Notes under the pieces: model-generated
What the model saw: only the letters and a program-made list of their open reading frames with translations
Database searches by the model: none
What the model was told of the DNA's origin: nothing
Shown: positions 26,937 through 35,596 of the stretch, piece by piece
Position numbering within the stretch: the stretch's first letter is position 1
Layout: each line of letters opens with the position of its first letter
Origin: Piscinibacter sp. HJYY11
GTDB lineage: Bacteria; Pseudomonadota; Gammaproteobacteria; Burkholderiales; Burkholderiaceae_C
Assembly: GCF_016735515.1 (NCBI RefSeq)
Contig: NZ_JAERQZ010000001.1
Coordinates: 3,646,746-3,710,745, forward strand
Length of the DNA: 64,000 bases
Reading direction: 5' to 3'
Program-made: the position numbers and the translations under genes

Positions 26937-28382
26937 TCACGCCGGCTGATGGGACTCGGGGTTAACCCGCGATCCATTGCGGAGAGGACGGTACGACGGC
27001 AGGAACACACTGACGGACAGTCCGATGCCCTGACGCCCGTGGGTGAGTTCTAGCCGGCCGCCGTGCCGCTCAGCGATTGACTTCACGATGGCCAGCCCCA
27101 GTCCTGATCCCGGCTGACTGGCGTTGCTGCCCCGGAAGAATCGCTCGCCGGCCCGCGCGAGATCTGCGGGGCTGAGGCCGGGTCCAGTATCGATCACGCA
27201 GAGTCGTGCCTCGGTCAGGCCGGCCTGCACCTCCACCACCACTTGGCCTCCTGGTGGTGTGTACCGAATCGCGTTGTGCAATAGGTTCGCCAATGCCTCT
27301 TTGAGCAGTGGCGCGTTGCCAGTCACAAGCACGGAGGCTGACGTCGTTACAAGCTCAAGATCAACTTGGCGCGACCTTGCCTCCGCCCACCACGACCGAG
27401 TGGTCTCCTCTGCCAGAAGCACCAAGCTCAAGGTGGTGGTTTCCATATCGATGCTGTCTGCTCTGGCCAATGCGAGCATCTGGTTGGTCTGGCGAATGGT
27501 CTCGTCGAGCTGGGACTTGACCGCGGCGATTGCGGTCCGCATGTGATCGGCGTGCAACTCGCGCAACGCGAAGGACACTTGCGTGGCCAGCGTCGTCAGC
27601 GGCGTGCGCAGTTGATGTGACGCGTCGTCCACAAACTGCCGCTGGACCCGGCCCAGCTCTCGGGTGCGCTGCACGTGCTGGTTGATGGCCTCTACCAAGG
27701 GGCGCACGTCCCGAGGGATGGCGGAAGTGCTGATGGGGGTGAGGTCCATCGGAAGACGCGACTGCACCTCGTGCCTCAGTCGAGCGAGTGGCCGAAGCGC
27801 CCAACCGATGACGGCCGCCAGGAGGGCGCCGAAGACCAGCATCAGCAACAGGTCTCGGACAAGGGTCTGCACCACCAGGGTCCGCGTGAACCGCTCGCGC
27901 GTCGAGAGTGACTCCGCGACCTGGATCGTGACGCGCTGTGCAGAAGGCTGACCCGCAATGGGACGGCTCAACATGCGGGCATAGCTACCGACGCGCACCG
28001 GCTCCCCGAAATACACCGCGTCGATGTATTGGGGTTGACCGGTAATCAAGGGTTTGGCGGGCGGTGGCAGGTCTGCGTTGCCAATCTCGACCAAGCCATC
28101 CTCGGTCGCGACCCGGTAGTGGACGTGGCCACTCGCTGCCAGCTCGAAAAACTCGAGCATTCGATAGGGCAACTCGACGGCAAGACCTCCGCTCTCGGTA
28201 GAGATGTTCGAGTCGATCGACTTGATGGCTCCCAACAGCGATCGGTCGTAGGCTGCGTTCGAAGCCGCGATCGTCGTGCGCCAGGTAAACCAAAGCTCCA
28301 CGTGGATCACGAGGAGCATGCACGGTAGAAGCACTAGCAGCAGGGTTTGCCGCAGGCTCAACCTGTGCCACGCCTCAAGCAT
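26937..28382 (-). CDS. tctE: Sensor histidine kinase TctE, second copy
   Basis: The start at 28382 gives an 8-base overlap with tctD, the same as in the other pair; 481 aa. TM1 is near 12-32, a TctE-type periplasmic domain follows (AAYDRSLLGAIKSID), and TM2 is near 180. The H-box is DDASHQLRTPLTTL, and the ATPase motifs are NLLHNAIRYTPPGG, DTGPGLSP and GSGLGLAIVKSIAERHGG. It is the partner of the TctD encoded just upstream. Confidence 0.92.
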   Translation of the reverse strand: MLEAWHRLSLRQTLLLVLLPCMLLVIHVELWFTWRTTIAASNAAYDRSLLGAIKSIDSNISTESGGLAVELPYRMLEFFELAASGHVHYRVATEDGLVEIGNADLPPPAKPLITGQPQYIDAVYFGEPVRVGSYARMLSRPIAGQPSAQRVTIQVAESLSTRERFTRTLVVQTLVRDLLLMLVFGALLAAVIGWALRPLARLRHEVQSRLPMDLTPISTSAIPRDVRPLVEAINQHVQRTRELGRVQRQFVDDASHQLRTPLTTLATQVSFALRELHADHMRTAIAAVKSQLDETIRQTNQMLALARADSIDMETTTLSLVLLAEETTRSWWAEARSRQVDLELVTTSASVLVTGNAPLLKEALANLLHNAIRYTPPGGQVVVEVQAGLTEARLCVIDTGPGLSPADLARAGERFFRGSNASQPGSGLGLAIVKSIAERHGGRLELTHGRQGIGLSVSVFLPSYRPLRNGSRVNPESHQPA

Positions 28383-29049
28383 CTGGTGTGCTTTCCAAGA
28401 CGTAGCCAAGGCCACGCACGGTTCGAATGCCGACTGGGGTGTGGCCTAGGCGTTTGCGGATGCGATGGACAAGTACCTCGATCGCGTCGAGTCGTACGTC
28501 CTCGTCGTCACAGAACACTCGGTCGAGGATCTCCTGCTTTGACAACGGCTCGCCGCTTCGCTGGATCAGGGCTCGCAGGACCGCGCTCTCTCGCGGTGTG
28601 AGATTGAGCGTCGTGCCGCCCACGGCGAACTGACGGGTCCCCACGTCGAACACGAGCGGACCACATGTGAAGCGCGGGTGTTCACTGCCTCTTGCTCTGC
28701 GGATCAGCGCCACGAGCCGTGCCTCAAGTTCTTCCACCTCAAATGGTTTGGCCATGAAGTCGTCGGCACCTTCGTGAAGGCTCGTCACGCGCTCACGGAG
28801 AGAGTCGCGCGCAGTCAGTACGAGAACGGGCAAGCGTTGATCGGCAGCGCGCAGGGCTGCGAGAACATCATGGCCGCTCGAACCGGGCAACCCGAGATCG
28901 AGGATCAGTGCGTCGTAGAGCGTCGACTTGATGCTGCGGTGAACCATTCGTCCATCGTTGACCCAATCCACATGGAACTGGCTCTGCGCGAGTGCGCGCA
29001 CGAGCCATGTCGCAAGCTCCTTCTCGTCTTCTGCCAACAAGATGCGCAT
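28375..29049 (-). CDS. tctD: Response regulator TctD, second copy
   Basis: 224 aa OmpR-type regulator: LLAEDEKE, Asp51 in LILDLGLPG, KPF, and a C-terminal winged HTH ending VRGLGYVLEST. First gene of the minus-strand tctD-E-C-B-A order. Two TctD proteins in one region may cross-regulate, since the same box type is found before genes of both orientations. Confidence 0.92.
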   Translation of the reverse strand: MRILLAEDEKELATWLVRALAQSQFHVDWVNDGRMVHRSIKSTLYDALILDLGLPGSSGHDVLAALRAADQRLPVLVLTARDSLRERVTSLHEGADDFMAKPFEVEELEARLVALIRRARGSEHPRFTCGPLVFDVGTRQFAVGGTTLNLTPRESAVLRALIQRSGEPLSKQEILDRVFCDDEDVRLDAIEVLVHRIRKRLGHTPVGIRTVRGLGYVLESTPDA

Positions 29050-29203
29050 GGTGGTCTCGCTGAAAAACGGTGCGCAGTATTCGTCTTTCCGTATTCACAT
29101 CGAATCGCGTTTCTACCTATTCGTTATGTTGGATGAGATCGAGCGTCAGTCGTTCACGAGTGATGACGCTTCGATCAACTCAACCGCAAGACTGTGTCGG
29201 CAT

Positions 29204-29222
29204 GACAGGCGATTGACAGGTG
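29204..29222 (+). promoter_or_regulatory. GACAGG direct repeat, second exact copy of candidate TctD box
   Basis: GACAGGCGATTGACAGGTG, identical over 19 bases to 19420-19438. It lies in the 292-301-base divergent gap between tctD and the LivJ-like gene, about 130 bases before the latter. It could serve either promoter. Confidence 0.5.
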
Positions 29223-29350
29223 CTCTTCCCAGAATGAGTTGACCCGGAATGGTGGGCACAGCAGGTGCACAACGTTGTCATGCCACGTGGTCGTGACGTT
29301 GTGCACGTGATGTGTCTGCCTTGTGATGTCGCTTCAGAAGGATGGCACTC

Positions 29351-30487
29351 ATGGTCACTTCACGGATGGTTCGAGCGGTGTTGGCCGCAGCAATTCTGGT
29401 CAGCGCAAGCGCTGCTATGTCGCAGGAGGGTGTGACACGCACATCAATCCTGCTGGGGCAGTCTGGTGAGTACAGCGGTCAAGGTGTTGCACGAGAAAAC
29501 ATCGACGGAGCGAAGGTGTACTTCGCTGCGGTCAATCGGCGTGGCGGCATTCATGGGCGCACCATCGAACTGAAGACGTACGACGATGGTCGCGACGTGA
29601 AACGCGTCGTTGCCAACACTGAACGCCTGATCACTCAAGACAAGGTCTTCGCGCTCTTCGGCTATCGAAGCACGCCCTCGGTCGAGGCGGCCATTCCGGT
29701 GATCACGCGCGAGAAGGTCCCCATGGTTGCGCCCTTCTCAGGCGCCCAATCGATCCGGTCGCCGCACCACCCGATGGTTTTCCATTTGCGGGCGAGCTAC
29801 CACCAGGAGGCAGTGCGCCTCATCCAGCAACTCACGACGCAAGGCGTAAGCAGGATCGCCGTGATGTACCAGGACGACTCCTTCGGCAAAGACGCACTCG
29901 TCGGCTTCGAGGAGGCACTCAACCAAGCGAAGGTGAAGTCGCTGGCAACGGCGAAGTATGACCGCAAGGACATGGACGTGCGGTCCTCGGTTCTCACCAT
30001 CTCTGCAGTGAAGCCCGATGCGGTCGCGATGGCCTGCTCTCCAAAGGCTTGCATCGATTTCATCAAACAGATGCGAGCCCGTGGCCTGCGCTCCCAGTTC
30101 CTGACGCTGTCCAACGTCAACTCGGATGAGTTCGCCAAGTCACTTGGGCCAGATGGTCGCGGCGTGGTCGTCACGCAGGTCATACCCTACCCTTGGAGTC
30201 CGACGGTGCCCCTGGCACGGGAGTTCCGACAGGCGCTCAAGGACACGGGCATGCAGGTGCCCGTGTCGTACTCCAGCTTTGAAGGCTTCATCGCGGCCAA
30301 GCTCGTGGCGGGCGCGCTTCGATTGGCAGGGCCGGATCTCAACCGAGCGAAGTTCATCACCGCGCTCGAGAGCATGAGCGATCTCGATCTTGGCGGCCTT
30401 CGTGTCGGCTTTTCGCCGACCGATCACGAAGGCTCCAACTATGTAGACCTCAGCCTGATCAGCCGCGAGGGCAAGTACATCCGCTGA
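29351..30487 (+). CDS. LivJ-type ABC transporter substrate-binding protein
   Basis: 378 aa from ATG 29351; AGAAGG lies 8 bases before it, while the ATG at 29342 would touch that site. A signal peptide ends near SAAMS-QEG. The mature part has TSILLGQSGEYSG, NIDGAKVYFAAVNRRGG and ITREKVPMVAPFSG, the type-1 periplasmic fold of branched-chain amino acid and related ligand-binding proteins. No ABC permease or ATPase genes are adjacent, so it either uses a transporter encoded elsewhere or acts as a sensor co-receptor. A candidate TctD box lies upstream. Confidence 0.88.
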   Translation: MVTSRMVRAVLAAAILVSASAAMSQEGVTRTSILLGQSGEYSGQGVARENIDGAKVYFAAVNRRGGIHGRTIELKTYDDGRDVKRVVANTERLITQDKVFALFGYRSTPSVEAAIPVITREKVPMVAPFSGAQSIRSPHHPMVFHLRASYHQEAVRLIQQLTTQGVSRIAVMYQDDSFGKDALVGFEEALNQAKVKSLATAKYDRKDMDVRSSVLTISAVKPDAVAMACSPKACIDFIKQMRARGLRSQFLTLSNVNSDEFAKSLGPDGRGVVVTQVIPYPWSPTVPLAREFRQALKDTGMQVPVSYSSFEGFIAAKLVAGALRLAGPDLNRAKFITALESMSDLDLGGLRVGFSPTDHEGSNYVDLSLISREGKYIR

Positions 30488-30504
30488 GCGACGACCGCCG
30501 AACC

Positions 30505-30780
30505 ATGCAGCTCAGGCAACTCAAGTACTTCGTCGTCGCGATCGAGCTGGGGACGCTTCAGGCGGCGTCGAAGAAGTTGTTCATCGCGCAGTCCGCCATC
30601 AGCAAGCAGATCGCGACGCTGGAGGACGACCTCGGTGTGCAACTGCTCGAGCGAGGCCGCGGCGGGGTGCGTCCGACCCCCATCGGCGAACACTTCTATC
30701 AACACGCCAAGTTTGTGTTGTCGAGCGTCGAGGGCGCTCGCAGGGCAGTCGAAAACTTCAAAGCCGTCAACACCGGCTAG
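30505..30780 (+). pseudogene. LysR-type regulator truncated after its DNA-binding domain
   Basis: 91 residues only: a complete LysR winged HTH (MQLRQLKYFVVAIELGTLQA, then AASKKLFIAQSAISKQIATLE and ERGRGG with TPIGEHFYQHA), ending at the linker helix. The roughly 200-residue effector domain is missing and no continuation is found in any frame downstream, where another gene starts 23 bases later. It may be a decayed gene or a functional HTH-only protein. Confidence 0.75.
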
Positions 30781-30802
30781 ACGATCTGAAGGAGGGAGTC
30801 GA

Positions 30803-31396
30803 TTGAGGGCAAGCGAACTGCCTACCGAGATGCGAGGCTTTGGCACGGTGCTGAGGCCGTTGTCACATGCCGACCACTGCGTGAACGTCCTCTCCGGCTG
30901 GGACGCCACGCTGCTCGCATGTCAGGGGCGGCTCGATCCGCGCAAGTTTGTGGAGGAGGCGCTTCGGGCCAGGGCCGAAGGCCGTCAGCTCGCGCTCGCC
31001 GTGATCAACGTGGGACGTGATGGCCTTGCTGGCGTCACGTCCTTCGACACGGCGAGCGCGCGAGCTCGGCATGCCGTGGTGGGAAGGACCTACCTCCTTG
31101 ATGTCTTCGGCCGGCGCAAGACGCGGCTTGAAGCGAAGTACCTCAAATTGCGATGCGCCTTCGACGAATGGGACTGCGAGGCTGTGACGGTGCGAGCGCC
31201 TTGGCAGGAGCAGCTGAGCTCGTCAGACCCGGGCGACGAAGCGCAGGAAGAAGTGTCCGTGGTTCACCAAATCATGGAAGACACCGGCCGCTTCGGCGAC
31301 ATGAGCGGCTTCGAGATCGCAAGACATGAGTGGCCGATGCTCAAGATCAAGCTGGAGGGCCGCATCGGGCGCCTCATTCAGAGAACGCACCTGTGA
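30803..31396 (+). CDS. GNAT-family N-acetyltransferase-like protein
   Basis: The start is taken as TTG 30803, with GGAGGG 7 bases before it; 197 aa. The arrangement of TVLRPLSHADHCVNV at the N-terminus, GLAGVTSFDTASARARHAVVG, then RTRLEAKYLKLRCAFDEW-like sequence matches RimJ/RimL-type acetyltransferases in which the second strand is followed by a helix leading N-terminal acyl-CoA contacts. The acetyl-CoA loop is not canonical, so activity is uncertain. It is followed after 56 bases by the small Cys-rich gene. Confidence 0.6.
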   Translation: MRASELPTEMRGFGTVLRPLSHADHCVNVLSGWDATLLACQGRLDPRKFVEEALRARAEGRQLALAVINVGRDGLAGVTSFDTASARARHAVVGRTYLLDVFGRRKTRLEAKYLKLRCAFDEWDCEAVTVRAPWQEQLSSSDPGDEAQEEVSVVHQIMEDTGRFGDMSGFEIARHEWPMLKIKLEGRIGRLIQRTHL

Positions 31397-31452
31397 CCAA
31401 TCACCTTCGCGCCCGCAGGGGGCAACTTTTCATCAACCAAGGAGGAGGAACC

Positions 31453-31671
31453 ATGCCCAACTTCATCATCAACAAGAACGCGCAGCCTAACGGCGACCAT
31501 GAGGTTCACAACACCACCACGGGCTGCACCTATATGCCATCTCCCGAAAACCGGATCGATCTCGGCACTCATTGGTCCTGCCAGGAAGCCGTCACCACGG
31601 CGAAATCGCGTTGGCCGCAGAGCAGGATCAACGGCTGCTACTACTGCTGCAATGCCTGCCACACCAGCTGA
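31453..31671 (+). CDS. Small conserved Cys-rich protein, 72 aa
   Basis: The ATG at 31453 has the strongest ribosome-binding site in the region (GGAGGAGGA). The product begins MPNFIINKNAQPNGDHEVHN, contains CTYMP, LGTHWSCQEAVTTAK and ends CYYCCNACHTS. The Cys/His pattern (HEVH, C-x-Y, SC, CxxC, C) suggests a small zinc- or metal-binding fold. I recall similar short proteins across many bacteria of unknown function. It may be cotranscribed with the acetyltransferase gene. Confidence 0.8.
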   Translation: MPNFIINKNAQPNGDHEVHNTTTGCTYMPSPENRIDLGTHWSCQEAVTTAKSRWPQSRINGCYYCCNACHTS

Positions 31672-31819
31672 TCGATGTTGTGCTTCAGATAGCGCTGAAA
31701 AAGTGGTTGGTAGACCGTTGAGAGCGACAGGTGTTTGACAGCTCGACTCTGCAGAATCTCGCGTCGGGTGAGGTGAGGATCTTTGCTTCTTCCAAAGGAG
31801 CTTCGACTGCTGACCACAC

Positions 31820-31944
31820 CTGGGGGCTGAAGCTTGCGACGCTTCAGAACTCGGTTAGCTTTGTCTCCTAGGTGCCGCGTTTGGCCGAAGAGAGCGGACG
31901 AACGGGTCTAGTTCGGGTCCCACTTGTTGGGACCCATTTTTTTG
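31820..31944 (+). ncRNA. Possible structured 3' UTR or small RNA ending in an intrinsic terminator
   Basis: There is no gene between 31672 and 32176. Within it, CTGAAGC pairs with GCTTCAG (about 31829-31851), followed by a strong terminator at 31916-31944. The nearest gene on this strand ended 245 bases earlier. Either the small Cys-rich gene has a long 3' UTR or a small RNA is made here. No known RNA family recognised. Confidence 0.3.
31916..31944 (+). terminator. Intrinsic terminator
   Basis: GGGTCCCA (31916-31923), loop of 5, TGGGACCC (31929-31936), followed by ATTTTTTT. A textbook rho-independent terminator on the plus strand. Confidence 0.85.
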
Positions 31945-32136
31945 GCAGCCGGAGATGCACAGCCCGGAGCCAGATCCGAGCGCCACTCGCTGAGCACCTT
32001 GTTGGATTGCGTAGAGATTGGCGCGCCATGCACCAATCCGCACGTTCCGTCAATTATTTATAGACGCCGATGGCAAAGAGCACCTATACTGCAGTCAGCC
32101 AGCAGCCGCACCTCTATCCGCGCGTTGATGGCATCT

Positions 32137-32164
32137 GCCCCCTGTTCAGGGGGCTTATCTTTTT
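32137..32164 (+). terminator. Terminator-like hairpin directly before a gene (possible attenuator)
   Basis: GCCCCC pairs with GGGGGC around TGTTCA (32137-32154), followed by TTATCTTTTT. It ends 12 bases before the ATG of the NYN gene and after a TATACT-type -10 near 32090, so transcription from that promoter would meet the hairpin before the gene. Confidence 0.6.
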
Positions 32165-32176
32165 CCGGGGTTCGAA

Positions 32177-33094
32177 ATGAACCGATTCGCCGTGATGGTG
32201 GATGCCGGATACCTGCTGTGCCAGGCGGTCGACATCGTGAGCAACCGCAGCAGCAAGAAGCGGCGGGACCTGGAGATCGTCGATCCTGCCGGACTGGTTG
32301 CGCTTCTCATCAGGAAGTCCAAGGAGCTGCTCGCGCTCGATGGCAAAGAGCTGTTGCGCGTCTATTGGTACGACGGCGTGTTCCCGACGGGCATGACGGA
32401 GCAGCAGGCCGCAATGATCAACGTTGACGACCTTGTGCTTCGCGCGGGCACGGTCAACGGCGCAGGCAAGCAAAAAGGCGTCGACTCGTTGATCGTCACG
32501 GAATTGGTGGAGCTGTCTTCACACCACGCGATCTGCGATGCCGTGCTGGTGACGGGCGACAGTGATCTGGCCGTCGGCATCGACCTCGCGCAGCGCAGAG
32601 GTGTTCGCATAGCCGTGCTCGGCGTGCAGGACCTGACACAGGGGGTCATCGACCAACAGAGTGCGGAGATCCGCAATCGCTCCGATCGTGTGGGGCACCT
32701 GTGTCGGGCGGACATCGAGGGTTTGGTGCGCTTCAAGCCGGCGGCGCGAAAGGCTGCGTCGACTGAAGCGCCGGCAAAGCCGTCCGCGCCGCCCTACCAG
32801 CGGGAACTGACCCCGGACGATGACGTCAAGATCGGCGACGCGGTACGCACTTTCATCAACGCCCAGGAAAACCCCGCGCTGCTGCGCAATGCAATCAACG
32901 CGACCACCCAGAAGATCGACGTCAACGTCGACCGCATCCTCATCCACAACATCTTCAGGATGTTGGCTCGTGGCGAACTCACGAACGCCGAGAAGATGCT
33001 TGCGAGAGCCAAGTTCCGGGCGCTCTTGCACGAGCTTGGAACAGACGATGCGGTCGTAAGCGTAGCGCCGGCGAGCGAAGCTCCGAAGACCTGA
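32177..33094 (+). CDS. NYN-domain (PIN-like) RNase, LabA/DUF88 type
   Basis: 305 aa. The NYN domain occupies the first 185 residues, with the acidic residues of the metal site in FAVMVDAGYL, KGVDSLIVTEL and VLVTGDSDLAVGIDLA, as in LabA/YacP-like nucleases. The C-terminal 100 residues (after a Pro/Ala linker) are a helical domain not recognised. NYN proteins cleave RNA or tRNA, often in defence or toxin settings. The ATG 32177 is reached by a short leader that contains a terminator-like hairpin. Confidence 0.85.
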   Translation: MNRFAVMVDAGYLLCQAVDIVSNRSSKKRRDLEIVDPAGLVALLIRKSKELLALDGKELLRVYWYDGVFPTGMTEQQAAMINVDDLVLRAGTVNGAGKQKGVDSLIVTELVELSSHHAICDAVLVTGDSDLAVGIDLAQRRGVRIAVLGVQDLTQGVIDQQSAEIRNRSDRVGHLCRADIEGLVRFKPAARKAASTEAPAKPSAPPYQRELTPDDDVKIGDAVRTFINAQENPALLRNAINATTQKIDVNVDRILIHNIFRMLARGELTNAEKMLARAKFRALLHELGTDDAVVSVAPASEAPKT

Positions 33095-33151
33095 CGCTCC
33101 TAGCGAGGCCCGCGCCGAGGGTGCAAGGTCCCCTTTCACGCACGGCGACGG

Positions 33152-33946
33152 CTACGCTGTCTCCACCGGCCGGATGGATTGCAGGTAATCGTGGAACGCT
33201 TCGGCCATCTGCCGAGCCGTGACCAGGTTTTTGCTCCAGAACGAAGCCAGAACAATCCATTCGGCGCTGAAAAGCTTGGATCGCAGCCAGTAGTGCAAGG
33301 GCGACATGCGAAATGGATTGCCCATCAGCCGCTGGCGCTCACGATCGATCTGCCACTCCAAGAATTTGAGGTTGAACACCTCTCCCCATACCTCGACATC
33401 TCCGCGGCGCAGGCCCATTGCCTCCTCCACGTTGTCGATCGGGTCCAGAAGGCGAGGTTCGCTTCTAAAGTTGGTAATCGGCCTGCTGTTTGCATCGAGC
33501 AGTTCGCGCACTTCGATCATGAGCGACTCGTACGGCTCGTCCGCGCAGTCGCCATGAAACTTCAAGTCGCGAAAGGGCAACCCGATGGGAGCCTGGATCG
33601 GCGTACTGCCGACGCCGTACAGCACGACGGCGATTTGGTGATGCACCTTGCTTCCCGTGCCGGTCACGGTCAGGACGACCTTGGAGAACAAATTGCCGTC
33701 CGTCGCCCTGATCCAGATCTGCGGTGATTGCTGGCGGCGAGCGAGGTAGTACTTGCCGAGGTGAAGGTCGAATTCGAGTCCCTTGGCGAGCCGCATTGGC
33801 CGCAGGCCAAGCCGCTGCCCATGGGAGTTGTAGACCGTCGAGATCAGGTACGCCTCTCGGAACAGAAACCTGCCGAGCGCGGTGAGGGGCTTCTTGAGCA
33901 AGCGTTTGAACAATCCAAAGATTCCCAGCGGAAAATCGAAGCTCAT
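33152..33946 (-). CDS. Hypothetical protein, 264 aa
   Basis: The ATG at 33946 is preferred to the one at 33973. The N-terminus (FDFPLGIFGLFKRLLKKPLTAL) is amphipathic with some membrane affinity; the middle (LEFDLHLGKYYLARRQQSP onward) looks like an all-beta domain similar in layout to immunoglobulin-like folds; the C-terminal third is helical (FLEWQIDRERQRLMGNPFRM). Not recognised. It lies just beyond tniQ on the same strand, 48 bases away, and may be the last gene of the transposition operon or cargo. Confidence 0.6.
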   Translation of the reverse strand: MSFDFPLGIFGLFKRLLKKPLTALGRFLFREAYLISTVYNSHGQRLGLRPMRLAKGLEFDLHLGKYYLARRQQSPQIWIRATDGNLFSKVVLTVTGTGSKVHHQIAVVLYGVGSTPIQAPIGLPFRDLKFHGDCADEPYESLMIEVRELLDANSRPITNFRSEPRLLDPIDNVEEAMGLRRGDVEVWGEVFNLKFLEWQIDRERQRLMGNPFRMSPLHYWLRSKLFSAEWIVLASFWSKNLVTARQMAEAFHDYLQSIRPVETA

Positions 33947-33993
33947 GATGGAAGCGTCGTGGTCGAGGTGCAATCAGCGTAACGACAACCGCG

Positions 33994-35595
33994 TCACTTG
34001 CAATCAACCCAAGGGTTGAGGCGGAACGGGGCGCTGTCGGGTGCCTCGCCGGCCGGCCAGGTGATCCAGTCCTGAAAGGCCGGAATCCGCCTGTCCATGT
34101 AGGCCAATTTCAACGCGTCGTTGTATCGCTTCCCAACCAGGCTCTTCGACATTTGACCCGTGGGGCTACTGCAGAGGAAGAGCCAGGGACTCAAGTCGGC
34201 GAGCCGATGTTTCGCCCGGTCCAGTCGCACATAGCGACGAAGATAGATCTTCAGATCGTCCCCGTCGCGAGGTGTGTCGTCCAACGGCTCATCGTCGATC
34301 TCAGACAAATAGTCCTCGACCTTCATCTCCCGCAGCGCACTCTGTGGCAGTTTGAGCAGCCGAGCGGTGAGGAACATCGTGCGATCCCGGATCAGTTCCT
34401 CACGCACGCGCCCGACCGATGTTGACGCCGCGATGTCGATGCCCGCGAGGAACATGTCGGCATCGTCCTGGGTGATGCGTGGCCTTTCGCGTGCTCGCAA
34501 TCGGCTCAGGTCGCGCCCGAACATCTCATGCGCGAGCGCATGGCTGAACCGCCCGTGATACGCCTCGACGACTGACTCGATGGAGCGGGCCTCATCCGAA
34601 GTGAGGTCTGTCTTGGACCGATTGAGCAGGCTGACCTCTTCGTCCACCCAGAAAGGCCTCACCGGCGAGTGACGCGTGAAATGCGAATAGATGTTGGGCC
34701 TTGAGCTGAAGGTGCTGTGGAAGGTCTTGGGCCAGTCGGCCAAAAGGCGCTGTACGCGGCTTAGAAGCATCGCACGCTGCTCTACGGGCATCTCATCAAA
34801 ACGACCGGCACCCGCAGGCTCTACACCGTCGGGTCCCGGCAAGCGTGCGCTCGCGAGCAACAAGACACGAAGGCCATTGAAGAAGAGCACCGAGTGAAGG
34901 CCGCTACGGCCTGCCACATCCACATGCCCGTCTCGGCGCGCCGTCTCCAACATGCGCTGAAGCGCCAGAACGTCGGGATCGGCTTTGCCGGGGCGGAGCT
35001 TTCGCAGGTCTTCGCCGCAGCACCAACAGGTTGCCATCGACACTTGGTCAGACAGCCAGTTGCGTTCCCGCATGTCGACGCGGTGCGGCTGCAACGTGGC
35101 GCCGCACAGGCAACGGTCAATCAACATCGTGCGGTGCCGAGTGCAACCCGTGACCCAGGACATGCGCCATGCCTTGCGGAAGTACGGTGTTTCATCGTCG
35201 GCGAGACATGTGGTGCAGCACATCAGGCCACCGCGCCGACGCTGGCGGTGGAACACACCAAGCGTCGTCAGCCAGGTCGTGAGTCCGCCGGTGGCCAACT
35301 CTGTGAAGACCGCTCCGACCAAGCTCCGAAGTGCTGTCTCCTCCAGCAGTTCGAGCGGTACGCCGGTTCGACGCGCCAGTTCCTGCGAGAGCTCAGGAGG
35401 TGCCAACCGGTCGATGTCGCGATTCCACAAAGGAAGAGAGTCGCGCCCAAACCAGTGACGATAGAAGCGCTGGACCTTCTTGCCATTGGCATGTGCCAGC
35501 CGAACCATCCAACTCGACAGGAGCTCATCGGGAAGTGGCCTGGGCCGGATCGGCCAAAGCGACAGCTGGTCCTCGTGGAAGGCTGTGACGCCCAT
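33994..35595 (-). CDS. tniQ: TniQ/TnsD-family target-selection protein
   Basis: 533 aa from ATG 35595, which begins one base after the stop of the preceding gene. The TniQ domain is at the N-terminus: LLSSWMVRLAHANG, then MCCTTCLADDETPYFRK with a CxxC, WVTGCTRHRTMLIDRCLCG with CxxH and CxC, and a second cluster CWCCGEDL. TniQ/TnsD proteins recognise the target and recruit the TnsC-type ATPase. As the last gene of a Tn6022-type module it is the likely reader of the comM site. Confidence 0.88.
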   Translation of the reverse strand: MGVTAFHEDQLSLWPIRPRPLPDELLSSWMVRLAHANGKKVQRFYRHWFGRDSLPLWNRDIDRLAPPELSQELARRTGVPLELLEETALRSLVGAVFTELATGGLTTWLTTLGVFHRQRRRGGLMCCTTCLADDETPYFRKAWRMSWVTGCTRHRTMLIDRCLCGATLQPHRVDMRERNWLSDQVSMATCWCCGEDLRKLRPGKADPDVLALQRMLETARRDGHVDVAGRSGLHSVLFFNGLRVLLLASARLPGPDGVEPAGAGRFDEMPVEQRAMLLSRVQRLLADWPKTFHSTFSSRPNIYSHFTRHSPVRPFWVDEEVSLLNRSKTDLTSDEARSIESVVEAYHGRFSHALAHEMFGRDLSRLRARERPRITQDDADMFLAGIDIAASTSVGRVREELIRDRTMFLTARLLKLPQSALREMKVEDYLSEIDDEPLDDTPRDGDDLKIYLRRYVRLDRAKHRLADLSPWLFLCSSPTGQMSKSLVGKRYNDALKLAYMDRRIPAFQDWITWPAGEAPDSAPFRLNPWVDCK

Positions 35596-35596
35596 C

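Noticed and set aside
29342..29350. Earlier ATG of the LivJ-like gene
   Set aside because: It touches the AGAAGG site; the ATG at 29351 has proper spacing.
31905..31940. tRNA-like GTTCGGGTCCC near the terminator
   Set aside because: Resembles a T-arm for a few bases, but no acceptor, D or anticodon stem can be built; it is the 5' arm of the terminator.
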